DNA of 64,000 bases, from the NCBI RefSeq assembly GCF_021389955.1, contig NZ_CP089980.1, positions 2,045,501 to 2,109,500 on the forward strand, given 5' to 3'. The stretch comes from Fulvivirga maritima (GTDB lineage Bacteria; Bacteroidota; Bacteroidia; Cytophagales; Cyclobacteriaceae). Every line of letters starts with the position of its first letter. The first letter of the stretch is position 1. Below, in pieces: positions 34,489 through 43,784 of the stretch. The notes beneath the pieces were generated by a model. That model was given only the letters and a program-made list of their open reading frames with translations. It was not told the origin of the DNA and did not search any database. The translations under genes were made by a program, and so were the position numbers.

Positions 34489-36201
34489 ATGGAAAATGTT
34501 GGGCTTCGGAAATTGATGTTGGGAAGGGATGCATACTTCCCGGATTGGTCATTATATAAGCGAGTAATCTTAATTAGTCGGTTCAGTATAATCGCGATCA
34601 CTGTAAGTGTATTTTATTATATTTTTGATTATTACAATGATGCACTATTGCCTTGGTGGGTCTATGCTAATTTTGGTATTGCAGCTTCTATTAGCTTAGT
34701 ATGTAATCGGCTAGGTTACTATAAAATAGCCACTACTATTTTGCTTACCTTCGCTAATGTTACCGGTTATCTCATGTTTGAGATGGGCCGTATGGAAGCC
34801 GGAGCATATCAGTTTTTTTTAATTAATATAATAGCTGCTTTTGCTCTTTTTTCAGGAAAGGATAAATACTTAAGATATGGCTTTGCCGGCTTATCTCTGG
34901 TTTTATTTGTGCTGGCCTTTTATCTTCATTTCAATTTTATACCAGCTCCGGTTTATCTACCTGATAATAACAAAATCGTTTTCTTTTTGAATTTTCTGTT
35001 TACGGTAGCCACCGTAGTGATGATTATATATTTTCTTATAAGAGTAAATGAGAAGTCAGAAGAGAGCTTAATTGATAGTAAGAAATGTCTGAAGGTATTA
35101 ATGGATGAGCTATCCATTAGTAAAAGACGTTTTGAGCTGGCTATTATGGGTAGTAGCTCTGGTATTTGGGATTGGGACATGGAAAAAAGGGAATTATATA
35201 CCTCTCCTATGCTAACGGATTTGTTAGGAATGCCCCAAGATGGGCTTGTGAAAATGGATCCTGGTGGGTTAGTTCAAAATTTAGTACACCCAGATGATCA
35301 GAGTAGGTTTAGAGAAAGTTTGGCAATGCATTTAGAGAAAAGGGAACCCTTTTGGGTGGAGGTGCGGATGAAACACCTTTCGGGAGAATATATTTGGGTG
35401 CTGGATGCGGGGCAGGCTGAGTGGGATGAAAACGGAAAACCAATTAGAATGGTAGGCTCAGTGGTTGATATCTCTAGAAGAAAGGCGGCTGAAAAGAAAG
35501 TAAAAGAGCAAAACACTATGCTTGAAAAGGCCAATGCGGAATTAGATAGGTTTGTCTATAGCACTTCTCATGATTTAAAGGCACCTCTGAGCTCTGTTAT
35601 GGGGCTTATCCGTATTTTCGAACTCACTGAAAATGAAGAGGAAAAACAACAGTGCCTTGACATGATGAAAGAGCGGATTGATACGCTTAATCAGTTTATT
35701 AAAGATATTATTGATTATTCTAGAAATTCACGACTATCATTAGAAAAGGAGGAGGTTAGTCTTAATAAGTTAGTGAGTGATGCTTTGATTAATATTCAGT
35801 ATTTCGAACAGTCTCAAAAGATAAGGATTGAGAAGCAGAATTTAGGAATTGTTTTTTCTGTAGATAAAAGTAGGCTTAAGATAATATTGAATAACATATT
35901 AACTAATGCCATTAAATATCATAATGTAGATCAAGAAGACCCCAATGTCTTTATTGGAGCCTCTGTTAAAGATGATATGCTGCAGCTAGAAATACGAGAT
36001 AATGGCATAGGTATAGCTGATGAGCTTAAGGAGCAAATCTTTGATATGTTTTTTAGAGCTACCGAAAGCTCTGAAGGCTCTGGCCTGGGACTATACATTG
36101 CCAAAGAGATGGCCGATAAACTTGGAGGAAGCATTACAGTAGAATCTGAATTTGGAGTAGGCACCCGCTTTGTTATATCTATACCTGTAGGTAAACAGTA
36201 G
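34489..36201 (+). CDS. Membrane sensor histidine kinase with one PAS domain
   Basis: 570 residues: six membrane helices (about 25-48, 57-75, 80-97, 105-122, 130-150, 163-185), a PAS/PAC domain (about 210-335), HisKA with H361 in TSHDLKAPLSS, and HATPase with LNNILTNAIKY, DNGIGIAD and SEGSGLGLYIAK. Its kinase core closely resembles that of the 869-residue kinase at 16.8 kb. No response-regulator gene is adjacent, so it is an orphan. Confidence 0.92.
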   Translation: MENVGLRKLMLGRDAYFPDWSLYKRVILISRFSIIAITVSVFYYIFDYYNDALLPWWVYANFGIAASISLVCNRLGYYKIATTILLTFANVTGYLMFEMGRMEAGAYQFFLINIIAAFALFSGKDKYLRYGFAGLSLVLFVLAFYLHFNFIPAPVYLPDNNKIVFFLNFLFTVATVVMIIYFLIRVNEKSEESLIDSKKCLKVLMDELSISKRRFELAIMGSSSGIWDWDMEKRELYTSPMLTDLLGMPQDGLVKMDPGGLVQNLVHPDDQSRFRESLAMHLEKREPFWVEVRMKHLSGEYIWVLDAGQAEWDENGKPIRMVGSVVDISRRKAAEKKVKEQNTMLEKANAELDRFVYSTSHDLKAPLSSVMGLIRIFELTENEEEKQQCLDMMKERIDTLNQFIKDIIDYSRNSRLSLEKEEVSLNKLVSDALINIQYFEQSQKIRIEKQNLGIVFSVDKSRLKIILNNILTNAIKYHNVDQEDPNVFIGASVKDDMLQLEIRDNGIGIADELKEQIFDMFFRATESSEGSGLGLYIAKEMADKLGGSITVESEFGVGTRFVISIPVGKQ

Positions 36202-36304
36202 TTTTTAAGGACACTTTCTCTATTAATTGATCAAATTTATGTCACTATTGTCTATAGACCTCATTAGTAACATGCAATAAGTTATAGCATAAAGATCATT
36301 TTAT

Positions 36305-36312
36305 TATCTTTG
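36305..36312 (+). promoter_or_regulatory. Promoter -7 box (TATCTTTG) for glyS
   Basis: TATCTTTG followed by CGCCC ends 5 bases before the ATG at 36318. With a start of transcription about 5-8 bases downstream the mRNA would be leaderless or nearly so. Confidence 0.6.
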
Positions 36313-36317
36313 CGCCC

Positions 36318-37865
36318 ATGGCAAATCTAGATGAAAACCTTTTGAAAAAAATAGTAGCTCATGCCAAAGAGTATGGGTTTGTTTTTCCTTCGAGTGAAAT
36401 ATATGATGGCTTAGGTGCTGCTTATGACTATGGTCAGAACGGTGTAGAGCTAAAAAATAATATAAAAAGCTATTGGTGGAAAGCCATGGTGCAAATGAAT
36501 GAAAATATTGTAGGCTTGGATGCCTCTATTTTTATGCACCCTACCACCTGGAAAGCTTCCGGCCACGTAGATGCTTTTAATGATCCTATGATTGATAACA
36601 AGGATTCTAAAAAAAGGTATCGTGCCGATGTTTTGATTGAAGATTACATTGCTAAAATCGAAGCTAAAATAGACAAAGAAGTAACTAAAGCAGCTAAGCG
36701 CTTTGGTGATGATTTCGATAAAGATCAGTTTGTTTCTACTAACCCCAGAGTGGTGAAGTATAATGAGCAGATAGACGAAATCAATGCTAAGCTAAAAGCC
36801 GGAATGGAAAGTGGTGAGCTGAATCAGCTGAAAGACTTAATAGAAGAATTAGGTATAGCAGATCCTATTTCTGGCTCTAAAAACTGGACTGATGTACGCC
36901 AGTTTAACCTGATGTTTGCTACAGAGTTAGGTTCTTTGGCTGAAGGAGCTAACAAAATATATTTAAGACCAGAAACGGCACAAGGAATTTTTGTAAACTT
37001 CCTGAATGTACAGAAAACTGGCCGTATGAAAATACCTTTTGGTATTGCCCAAATCGGTAAAGCTTTTAGAAATGAAATTATCGCCAGACAGTTCATCTTC
37101 AGAATGAGAGAGTTTGAGCAGATGGAGATGCAGTTCTTCGTGAAGCCAGGAGAAGAAATGGGCTGGTATGAAAACTGGAAAGAAAAGAGAATTCAGTGGC
37201 ACAAGTCATTAGGTCTTGGTGAAGATTATTATCGTTTCCATGATCATTTGAATTTAGCTCACTATGCTAATGCTGCCTGTGATATTGAGTTTAACTTCCC
37301 TATGGGCTTTAAAGAATTAGAAGGTATCCACAGCCGTACAGACTTTGATTTGAAAGCGCATGAAGAACATTCTGGTAAAAAATTACAGTTCTTCGATCCT
37401 CAGGAAAATAAGAGCTATGTTCCTTATGTAATTGAAACCTCTATAGGACTTGACCGTATGTTCCTGGCCTTACTTTCTGCGGCTTATACAGAAGAGACGC
37501 TTGAAGACGGTAGTGAAAGAGTGGTATTAAAAATACCTGCTCCATTGGCTCCTTCTAAAGTAGCGGTACTTCCTTTGCTTAAGAAAGATGGTTTACCTGA
37601 AAAAGCCAGAGAGATAATAGATGAGCTAAAGTATGACTTCACCTGCCAGTATGACGAAAAAGATGCTATTGGAAGAAGGTATAGAAGGCAAGATGCGGTA
37701 GGTACACCTTACTGTATTACTGTAGATCATCAAACTTTAGAAGATAATACCGTAACCTTAAGAGATAGAGATACTGCCAAGCAGGAGAGAATAGCTATTG
37801 CTGAGCTAAAGGCTAGAGTGGAGGACTTGGTTTCATTAACTAGTCTCCTCAAAAAAATAAAATAA
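36318..37865 (+). CDS. glyS: Glycyl-tRNA synthetase (single-chain class II type)
   Basis: 515 residues with the class II motifs: motif 2 FRNEI...FRMREFEQMEMQFF and motif 3 IGLDRMFLALL, and the C-terminal anticodon domain (APSKVAVLPLL... to KARVEDLVSL). It is the eukaryote-like one-chain GlyRS typical of this phylum rather than the two-chain alpha/beta form. A MtfA-like gene begins at the base after its stop. Confidence 0.96.
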   Translation: MANLDENLLKKIVAHAKEYGFVFPSSEIYDGLGAAYDYGQNGVELKNNIKSYWWKAMVQMNENIVGLDASIFMHPTTWKASGHVDAFNDPMIDNKDSKKRYRADVLIEDYIAKIEAKIDKEVTKAAKRFGDDFDKDQFVSTNPRVVKYNEQIDEINAKLKAGMESGELNQLKDLIEELGIADPISGSKNWTDVRQFNLMFATELGSLAEGANKIYLRPETAQGIFVNFLNVQKTGRMKIPFGIAQIGKAFRNEIIARQFIFRMREFEQMEMQFFVKPGEEMGWYENWKEKRIQWHKSLGLGEDYYRFHDHLNLAHYANAACDIEFNFPMGFKELEGIHSRTDFDLKAHEEHSGKKLQFFDPQENKSYVPYVIETSIGLDRMFLALLSAAYTEETLEDGSERVVLKIPAPLAPSKVAVLPLLKKDGLPEKAREIIDELKYDFTCQYDEKDAIGRRYRRQDAVGTPYCITVDHQTLEDNTVTLRDRDTAKQERIAIAELKARVEDLVSLTSLLKKIK

Positions 37866-38717
37866 TTGAGTTTAATCGTATTTGCACCAGTAGTAATATT
37901 ACTACTGGGCATTTTTTATGGGATCTATTCTGTGGCTCATGATATATTTGACTATATCTATAACCACAGCAGGCAATTTATAAAAAGAAAGATGATGCTT
38001 GCGCCAAAGCATGAGCTTATTCTTTCAAAATATTCTGCCTATTATAATTTACTTTCAGAAACAGATAAGGCACGCTTTAGAAAAAGAGTACAGTCTTTCA
38101 TGTACAGCAAAACCTTTGTGCCCAGAGTATTTAAAGCGGTTACTGACGAGATGAAAGTGCTTATTTCAGCCTCGGCTGTTCAGCTTACATTTGGCCTTTC
38201 TCCTATATATTTGGCCTATTTTGATCGTATCTTAATCTATCCGGATTCTTATTATTCCCGAATCACCCGTATGTATCATGTGGGGGAGGTCAACCCTAGA
38301 ATGGGAGTTATAGTGCTTTCATGGAAAGCCTTTGTAGATGGCTATGCAGATATGAGGGACTCTTTTAATGTAGGAATTCATGAAATGGCTCACGCTATTC
38401 ATTTCGAAAATAGAATAAGGAATGAGGAATATGATTTCCTTAATCGGCGTGCGCTCTATGAACTTGAACAGATCACGGCACGTGAACTTCCTAAATTAAA
38501 AGCTGGAGAGCCTCATTTCTTGAGAAGCTATGCTGGTACTAATGAATATGAGTTTTTTGCCGTATCACTAGAGTATTTTTTCGAGCAGCCTATTGGTTTT
38601 ACCAAGGCTATGCCTGATTTGTATCTTACACTGGTGAGGTTGCTAAATCAGGATCCAGCAAAGCTATATAAAAATAATACTGTTCAAGATGGAGGAGAAA
38701 ACAGCCAGTCAAATTAA
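37866..38717 (+). CDS. MtfA-like zinc metallopeptidase (M90), membrane-anchored
   Basis: 283 residues with one N-terminal membrane helix (about 3-22) and HEMAH in GIHEMAHAIHFENR, the HExxH zinc site, with a downstream glutamate in TNEYEFFAVSLEYF as the likely third ligand. MtfA in enterobacteria binds Mlc; the family elsewhere is uncharacterised. The start is TTG 37866, right after the glyS TAA; no in-frame ATG lies near, so it is probably co-translated with glyS. Confidence 0.8.
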   Translation: MSLIVFAPVVILLLGIFYGIYSVAHDIFDYIYNHSRQFIKRKMMLAPKHELILSKYSAYYNLLSETDKARFRKRVQSFMYSKTFVPRVFKAVTDEMKVLISASAVQLTFGLSPIYLAYFDRILIYPDSYYSRITRMYHVGEVNPRMGVIVLSWKAFVDGYADMRDSFNVGIHEMAHAIHFENRIRNEEYDFLNRRALYELEQITARELPKLKAGEPHFLRSYAGTNEYEFFAVSLEYFFEQPIGFTKAMPDLYLTLVRLLNQDPAKLYKNNTVQDGGENSQSN

Positions 38718-38750
38718 TGAAAGGCTGCTTTCTTAGTTAAAAACGGGATT

Positions 38751-39902
38751 CTACTTTTCCTCCTGTTGCTTGCAATAGTCATTGTATAAATCTTCAGGAC
38801 TATCTGAGTAAGTATCGTTAAATTTATACACATATTCTTGTTGTTGGATCAATGGAGGGTAAACCATAGTTTTTAAACCTCCCCAACCATCATTTTCATA
38901 AGTAAATGTGTTCCAGTTGTTTGCTGTTATTTCTGTAGTGCTAAGAATGAAAGCTCCTGTAGCTTCGTTTTGAATTTGCTTTTTATGTCTAAGCACTTTT
39001 TGGTCAAATTCGTTAGACAGCCCTTGGAAGCGAAGTAAATACTCATCGCCTATTTCTACCCAGCATAATGTGAAGCTGTTAGATTCATACACGGTTATAT
39101 TTTTACCTAATAATGATTTATCAGGAAGGGCGGCCGGAGCAGTTTCTTCTTTCTTATTTTTGAAAGCATCAATCTCAGCCAATATTTTGTCAGCCTCTTC
39201 TTTGTGAGGTAAATTATCACCTAGAGATAAGTAGTAGCCAATTTCGTGCTCTACATCATCAGCAAAAACTAATTTGCCAGGTCTGTCATCTCTTGAGTTA
39301 TATTGCTCTAGCTTTTCTAAAACATCATCCCACACCTTGTTAGACTTGTCATCTACTTCTTTTGATTCCCATACGCTTTTAGAAGCTGGTAATTGTAAGT
39401 TTTCAGGGAACGATTTTAGTGCTTGATTAATATCACTTAATACGGCCGCAGCGGGTGCATCAGTTGTATTGAAAAGCTCTACCAAAGCATCTGAAATACT
39501 GCCTACTCCTACACCGTAAAGGCCTTTGTAATCTCTGATAATGAGTAGCTGACCTTCATGCAAGGCAGGTAGTGTAATTTCAAATATATCTTTAGTTACA
39601 GGCTTAGCTAATGGTTCCAGTTTTTTAGTGAAGTCATGGTTTACCACATCTAAATCCTGAGCAAAAAATACCGTGTGATCGGGCATCCATTCTGGCATGT
39701 ATACTATTACTCTAAGGTCAGCATCAGCAGGTACATATCTCAGTTTACCTAACTTGTTAAACCCAAATTCCACTTGTATGTCGTAAGGATATACAGGGTA
39801 ATATAGATTATCTACTAATACATAGTATCCATATGCATTCAGTTCTGTTACTGGTTGAACTGGTAGTGATTGTTCTTCTGGTCGTAATGTTGAATTTGTC
39901 AT
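38751..39902 (-). CDS. Unknown acidic cytoplasmic protein
   Basis: 383 residues without signal peptide or membrane helix; a tyrosine-rich N-terminal part (NAYGYYVLVDNLYYPVYPYD), a middle region with a helical linker (about 185-250) and a C-terminal beta-rich part. No domain is recognised. It is a single-gene unit, divergent from the TonB receptor gene with 289 bases between the two starts. The ATG at 39902 is supported by composition only. Confidence 0.6.
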   Translation of the reverse strand: MTNSTLRPEEQSLPVQPVTELNAYGYYVLVDNLYYPVYPYDIQVEFGFNKLGKLRYVPADADLRVIVYMPEWMPDHTVFFAQDLDVVNHDFTKKLEPLAKPVTKDIFEITLPALHEGQLLIIRDYKGLYGVGVGSISDALVELFNTTDAPAAAVLSDINQALKSFPENLQLPASKSVWESKEVDDKSNKVWDDVLEKLEQYNSRDDRPGKLVFADDVEHEIGYYLSLGDNLPHKEEADKILAEIDAFKNKKEETAPAALPDKSLLGKNITVYESNSFTLCWVEIGDEYLLRFQGLSNEFDQKVLRHKKQIQNEATGAFILSTTEITANNWNTFTYENDGWGGLKTMVYPPLIQQQEYVYKFNDTYSDSPEDLYNDYCKQQEEK

Positions 39903-40128
39903 AATATCTCGTTCTTGACTGTAAACAAAGGCTTTAGAACTGAGAAAAAGTAGTAAAACGGCCTATTTGAGCTAAAAATCATCATTAGTAACTACATGCA
40001 GGTCATTAGAAATGATTAGCCAATAAGCATTAAAAATTGGTTAAGTAATGAAGTGTAATTAAATAATACAATAATGAATGTGCGTGAGTTTGGCGCCAAG
40101 AGGTTAGGCTATATTGGTTTCGATAACT

Positions 40129-40162
40129 TTATTTGTAATTAGTCTAAATAAGTATAGATTTG
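40129..40162 (+). promoter_or_regulatory. Promoter with overlapping palindromic operator before the TonB receptor gene
   Basis: TTTG (40132-40135) is separated by 19 bases from TAGATTTG (40155-40162), an ideal -33/-7 pair of this phylum. A 23-base imperfect palindrome with arms TTATTT and AAATAA (40129-40151) covers the -33 box and spacer. A repressor bound there, probably an iron sensor of the Fur or DtxR type, would block the promoter; the regulator is inferred from the iron-uptake genes downstream. Confidence 0.5.
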
Positions 40163-40191
40163 TGGCTTTATTAAAATAAAACTTACTTATA

Positions 40192-42657
40192 ATGCGATTT
40201 GTGTGCCTTTTATTGCTTTTAGCCGTTACTAATACAGGCTGGGCTCAAACAAGCAGTGCGCTAACTGGAAATATTAAAGACCAGAATAGCCAACCGCTTT
40301 ACTATGTTAATATTTATATAAAAGACCTCGATAAAGGGGCTTATTCCGATAATAAAGGAGCTTACTCCATTCCATATATTCCTGCAGGTGACTATGAAGT
40401 TATTTTTAGTGCTGTAGGTTATAAAACTCAATCTAAGCAAATTCATTTTTCAGGTAGAGAACCTGTTACACTTGATGTTACACTGGAAGAAGACGTTACG
40501 GAGCTTCAGAATGTGGAAATAATTGGTAGAAAGGAAAGCTCTTATAAAAATAGCAGATCATTTTTGGGTACCAAAACAGAAATTCCGCTGGAAGACCTTC
40601 CTCAAGCGGTTTCTTATGCTACCAAAGAGCTCATTGCTGATCAGGGAGTGATGAGGTTAGGAGATATTGTGAAAAATTTTAGCGGGGTAAATCAAAATAC
40701 TTTTTATGACGATATAATCATTAGAGGTTTTAGAATCAATGGTAGTCAAAATACGCAGCTGCTAAATGGTATGCGTACTTCTACAGGTTTCTGGAAGCAG
40801 CCTTTAGTGAACTACCTGGAAAGAGTGGAAGTGTTGAAAGGGCCTGCATCAGCCATTTCTGGCAATGCTTCTCCTGGTGGAGTCATTAATAGAGTAACCA
40901 AAAAGCCTTTGGATGTTCAGCGAAATTCAGTTTCTGTAAGCACCGGAAGTTTTAAAAACATGCGTGTGTTAGGTGATTTTACCGGCCCATTAAATGATAA
41001 TAAAACCCTTCTTTATAGATTAAATGTGGGCTACGAAGATGCAAACAGTTACCGTGACCTTCAGTTTGACAAAAACATTGTTATTGCTCCTTCCATATCA
41101 TTTATTCCTTCAGAGAAGACGCAGTTTAATTTTGATTTGATTTATAATAACTCCAAAAGCAGGCTGGATAGAGGGCAATCTGCCTTTAAAGATGATTTGT
41201 ATAGTACTTCTAACTCATTATCATTAAGTGCGGCTAATGATTATCTAAATGAGGAGTCCTATATTATGACCCTTTCCATGAACCATCAATTTTCATCTAA
41301 TATCTCATGGTCGGCCTCATATGTTCGTACTGGGTATTTTGAAGATTTAATGGAACACCGCAGTGCAAATGATTATGCAGTAGATGGTGATGGAAATGAT
41401 ATTGTAGATCAGGTAGCTTTAAGGGTTTTTAAAAGAAATAGGAAAAGATTTATAGATAATCTATCTACCTATTTTACGGCTAAGGCTAACACCGGACCTA
41501 TAAAGCATAATATTACCTGGGGTTATGACTATGCGCAGGAAGAGATTCCTGCTGGTGCTTCTCAGTTAGAAGCCAATGGCTACCTTTCTGCTGACGGTAC
41601 ATCGGTGCTTCAAATTAACAATAATAGCGATGCAGGTAAAGCGGCCTTTCTTGAAAATAAAGCAGCTTATATGCTAGATGCAAATGGAAACCCAGTGCCT
41701 AATGTAGCTCATTTCGATTTATCTGATCCTTTGAACTCACAACAGATGAAAGATGAGGCCAAATATATTTATAACAGAGTGCGCTCTTATGGCCCTAATT
41801 TATATTATGTTCATGGTGTATATGTGCAGGATCAGCTTACCTGGAAAAAGTTTAAAGCACTGATTGGTCTGCGTTATGATAATTATACCAATGTGCTTAA
41901 TATGGATCAGGCAGATGAAGATAACGTTCATCAGGAGGCATTGCTGCCAAGATTTGGCCTTACTTATGAATTAACAGATCACATTAATTTATATGGTACT
42001 TATGTAGAAGGTTATGAACCACAAGCTGCAGCTAACATGGATCCTATGAATGGAGGACCGTTTGATCCTTTAACCAGTCATATGGTGGAGTTTGGAGCCA
42101 AGACCAATTGGTTCAACCATAACTTATCTGCTACATTGGCTGTGTATAGAATCGATCAGCAAAACACGCTATATCCTGTGCCTAATTTAGATTTACTGCA
42201 ACCCATAGGCGAGGAGGTTTCAAGGGGAATAGAGGTAGACCTAACGGGTAAAATATTACCTAACTGGAGTGTTAATGCAGGGTATGCCTATAATAAAGCG
42301 GAAATCACTGAAGATGCAGAAGGAAATGAAACTAACATTCAAAAGCCGAATACTCCGCATCATCAAGGTAACTTATGGACAAGGTATAACTTCACTAAAG
42401 GAGCTCTGAAAAATCTTGGAGTTGGTGTAGGGTCTAATTTTATGACTGAGCGTAACTTGCAACAAAATACAAGTCAGCAAGTACCAGGTTATACAGTGTA
42501 TGATGCTGCTGTATATTATAAAATAAATAATTGCACGGTACAGTTTAATCTCAACAATTTTACTGACAAAACTTATTGGGTAGGAGGGTATGATTATTTG
42601 CGTTTATACCCGGGAACGCCTAGAAACTGGTTGCTTACTTTCACCTATAATTTTTAA
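40192..42657 (+). CDS. TonB-dependent siderophore-type outer-membrane receptor
   Basis: 821 residues: signal peptide (about 1-18, ending GWAQ), an N-terminal carboxypeptidase-regulatory-like domain (about 22-105, GNIKDQNSQPLYYVNIYI), a plug domain (LPQAVSYATKELIADQG, VNQNTFYDDIIIRGF, SPGGVINRVTKKP) and a 22-strand barrel ending in F (LLTFTYNF). The plug type is that of ferric-siderophore receptors such as FpvA/FhuE. It is translationally coupled to the PepSY protein by a TAATG overlap. The substrate is not shown by the sequence. Confidence 0.93.
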   Translation: MRFVCLLLLLAVTNTGWAQTSSALTGNIKDQNSQPLYYVNIYIKDLDKGAYSDNKGAYSIPYIPAGDYEVIFSAVGYKTQSKQIHFSGREPVTLDVTLEEDVTELQNVEIIGRKESSYKNSRSFLGTKTEIPLEDLPQAVSYATKELIADQGVMRLGDIVKNFSGVNQNTFYDDIIIRGFRINGSQNTQLLNGMRTSTGFWKQPLVNYLERVEVLKGPASAISGNASPGGVINRVTKKPLDVQRNSVSVSTGSFKNMRVLGDFTGPLNDNKTLLYRLNVGYEDANSYRDLQFDKNIVIAPSISFIPSEKTQFNFDLIYNNSKSRLDRGQSAFKDDLYSTSNSLSLSAANDYLNEESYIMTLSMNHQFSSNISWSASYVRTGYFEDLMEHRSANDYAVDGDGNDIVDQVALRVFKRNRKRFIDNLSTYFTAKANTGPIKHNITWGYDYAQEEIPAGASQLEANGYLSADGTSVLQINNNSDAGKAAFLENKAAYMLDANGNPVPNVAHFDLSDPLNSQQMKDEAKYIYNRVRSYGPNLYYVHGVYVQDQLTWKKFKALIGLRYDNYTNVLNMDQADEDNVHQEALLPRFGLTYELTDHINLYGTYVEGYEPQAAANMDPMNGGPFDPLTSHMVEFGAKTNWFNHNLSATLAVYRIDQQNTLYPVPNLDLLQPIGEEVSRGIEVDLTGKILPNWSVNAGYAYNKAEITEDAEGNETNIQKPNTPHHQGNLWTRYNFTKGALKNLGVGVGSNFMTERNLQQNTSQQVPGYTVYDAAVYYKINNCTVQFNLNNFTDKTYWVGGYDYLRLYPGTPRNWLLTFTYNF

Positions 42658-43772
42658 TGAGCAAAACAAAGAAACTCATTGGCCAAATACATTTGTGGCT
42701 GGGCTTAGTAATAGGCCAGCCTCTTTTTGTAGTGGCTATTACAGGAGCAATATTAGTCTTTGAAGAAGAATTGGAGCCCTTAGTGGCTCCTGCTCTTTAC
42801 ACCAGCAACTCCTCTCCGAAAGGGAGTTTTTATCCTCTTGATAGCATAATGGAGGAAGTGCAGCATCAGGCTCAAGATCAGGTGATTCAAAGGATTTATT
42901 TGGAGGCGGATAGTAGTAGAAGTGTCTTGGTGCAAACTGCTGATAAGCTGGGAGATCGGCATGTGTATGCTGTTGATCGCTATACAGGAAAGATTCAAAC
43001 TTATGGGTTACTTCATAAGCAGTTTTTTAGAGTGGTATTGGAGCTGCACCGGTATTTATTAGCAGATAAAGTAGGTAAGGCTATTACGGGTGTTTGTTGT
43101 TTATGCTTTGTTATTATTATCATTTCTGGTTTGGTGCTTTGGGTGCCTAAAAAAATGAGGAATGCTAAACAAAGACTCAAAATTAAATGGACGGCATCGT
43201 CTAAAAGGCTTAACTGGGACCTGCACGTGGTACCTGGTTTTTATGTGGCCCTCTTTGCTTTAATAATTGCTCTTACTGGTTTAGTTTGGTCTTATAAATG
43301 GTATGAAGGAATCATCTATTATACTACTGATGGTAAACCAAAACCATCATTAAGGCTTGATAATAATACCAGCGCAGGAAGCTTTGGTCAATTTTCTGTC
43401 GATGAGATGGTACAGCAAGTCCATGCAAGCTTCCCGTTTGAAGGAGATGTCAGGCTCACTTTTGGAGATACAGCAACGAACCAAAGTATTATGGTGCAGA
43501 AGGTGAATATTGAAACTTTAATTCCTAATCAAGGCAGTTTCATTTATTTTGATGGCAGGAATGGGGATATTATTAAAACAGTTCCTTATGCAGACCTTAC
43601 TACTGGCACAAAAATCAGAAGGCTGGTTTACCCAATTCATACGGGAAGCATTTTAGGCTGGCCTACAAAAGTGCTGGCTTTTATCACTTGTCTTATTATT
43701 GCTTCTTCACCAATTACAGGTTTCTTTATTTGGAGAGGAAGAAAAATGAAAAAGAGTAAAAAAAGGAAATAA
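42657..43772 (+). CDS. PepSY-associated membrane protein, probable ferric-siderophore reductase
   Basis: 371 residues with four membrane helices (near 17-38, 137-158, 190-212, 335-355) and the family opening IGQIHLWLGLVIG...TGAILVFEEEL, with a periplasmic PepSY-like domain between. Conserved histidines (HLWLG, LHRYLL, LHVVPG, YPIHTG) could bind haem, as in flavocytochrome-like reductases that release iron from siderophores. The gene starts inside the receptor's stop codon. Confidence 0.85.
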   Translation: MSKTKKLIGQIHLWLGLVIGQPLFVVAITGAILVFEEELEPLVAPALYTSNSSPKGSFYPLDSIMEEVQHQAQDQVIQRIYLEADSSRSVLVQTADKLGDRHVYAVDRYTGKIQTYGLLHKQFFRVVLELHRYLLADKVGKAITGVCCLCFVIIIISGLVLWVPKKMRNAKQRLKIKWTASSKRLNWDLHVVPGFYVALFALIIALTGLVWSYKWYEGIIYYTTDGKPKPSLRLDNNTSAGSFGQFSVDEMVQQVHASFPFEGDVRLTFGDTATNQSIMVQKVNIETLIPNQGSFIYFDGRNGDIIKTVPYADLTTGTKIRRLVYPIHTGSILGWPTKVLAFITCLIIASSPITGFFIWRGRKMKKSKKRK

Positions 43773-43784
43773 AGCTCTTTGGTA

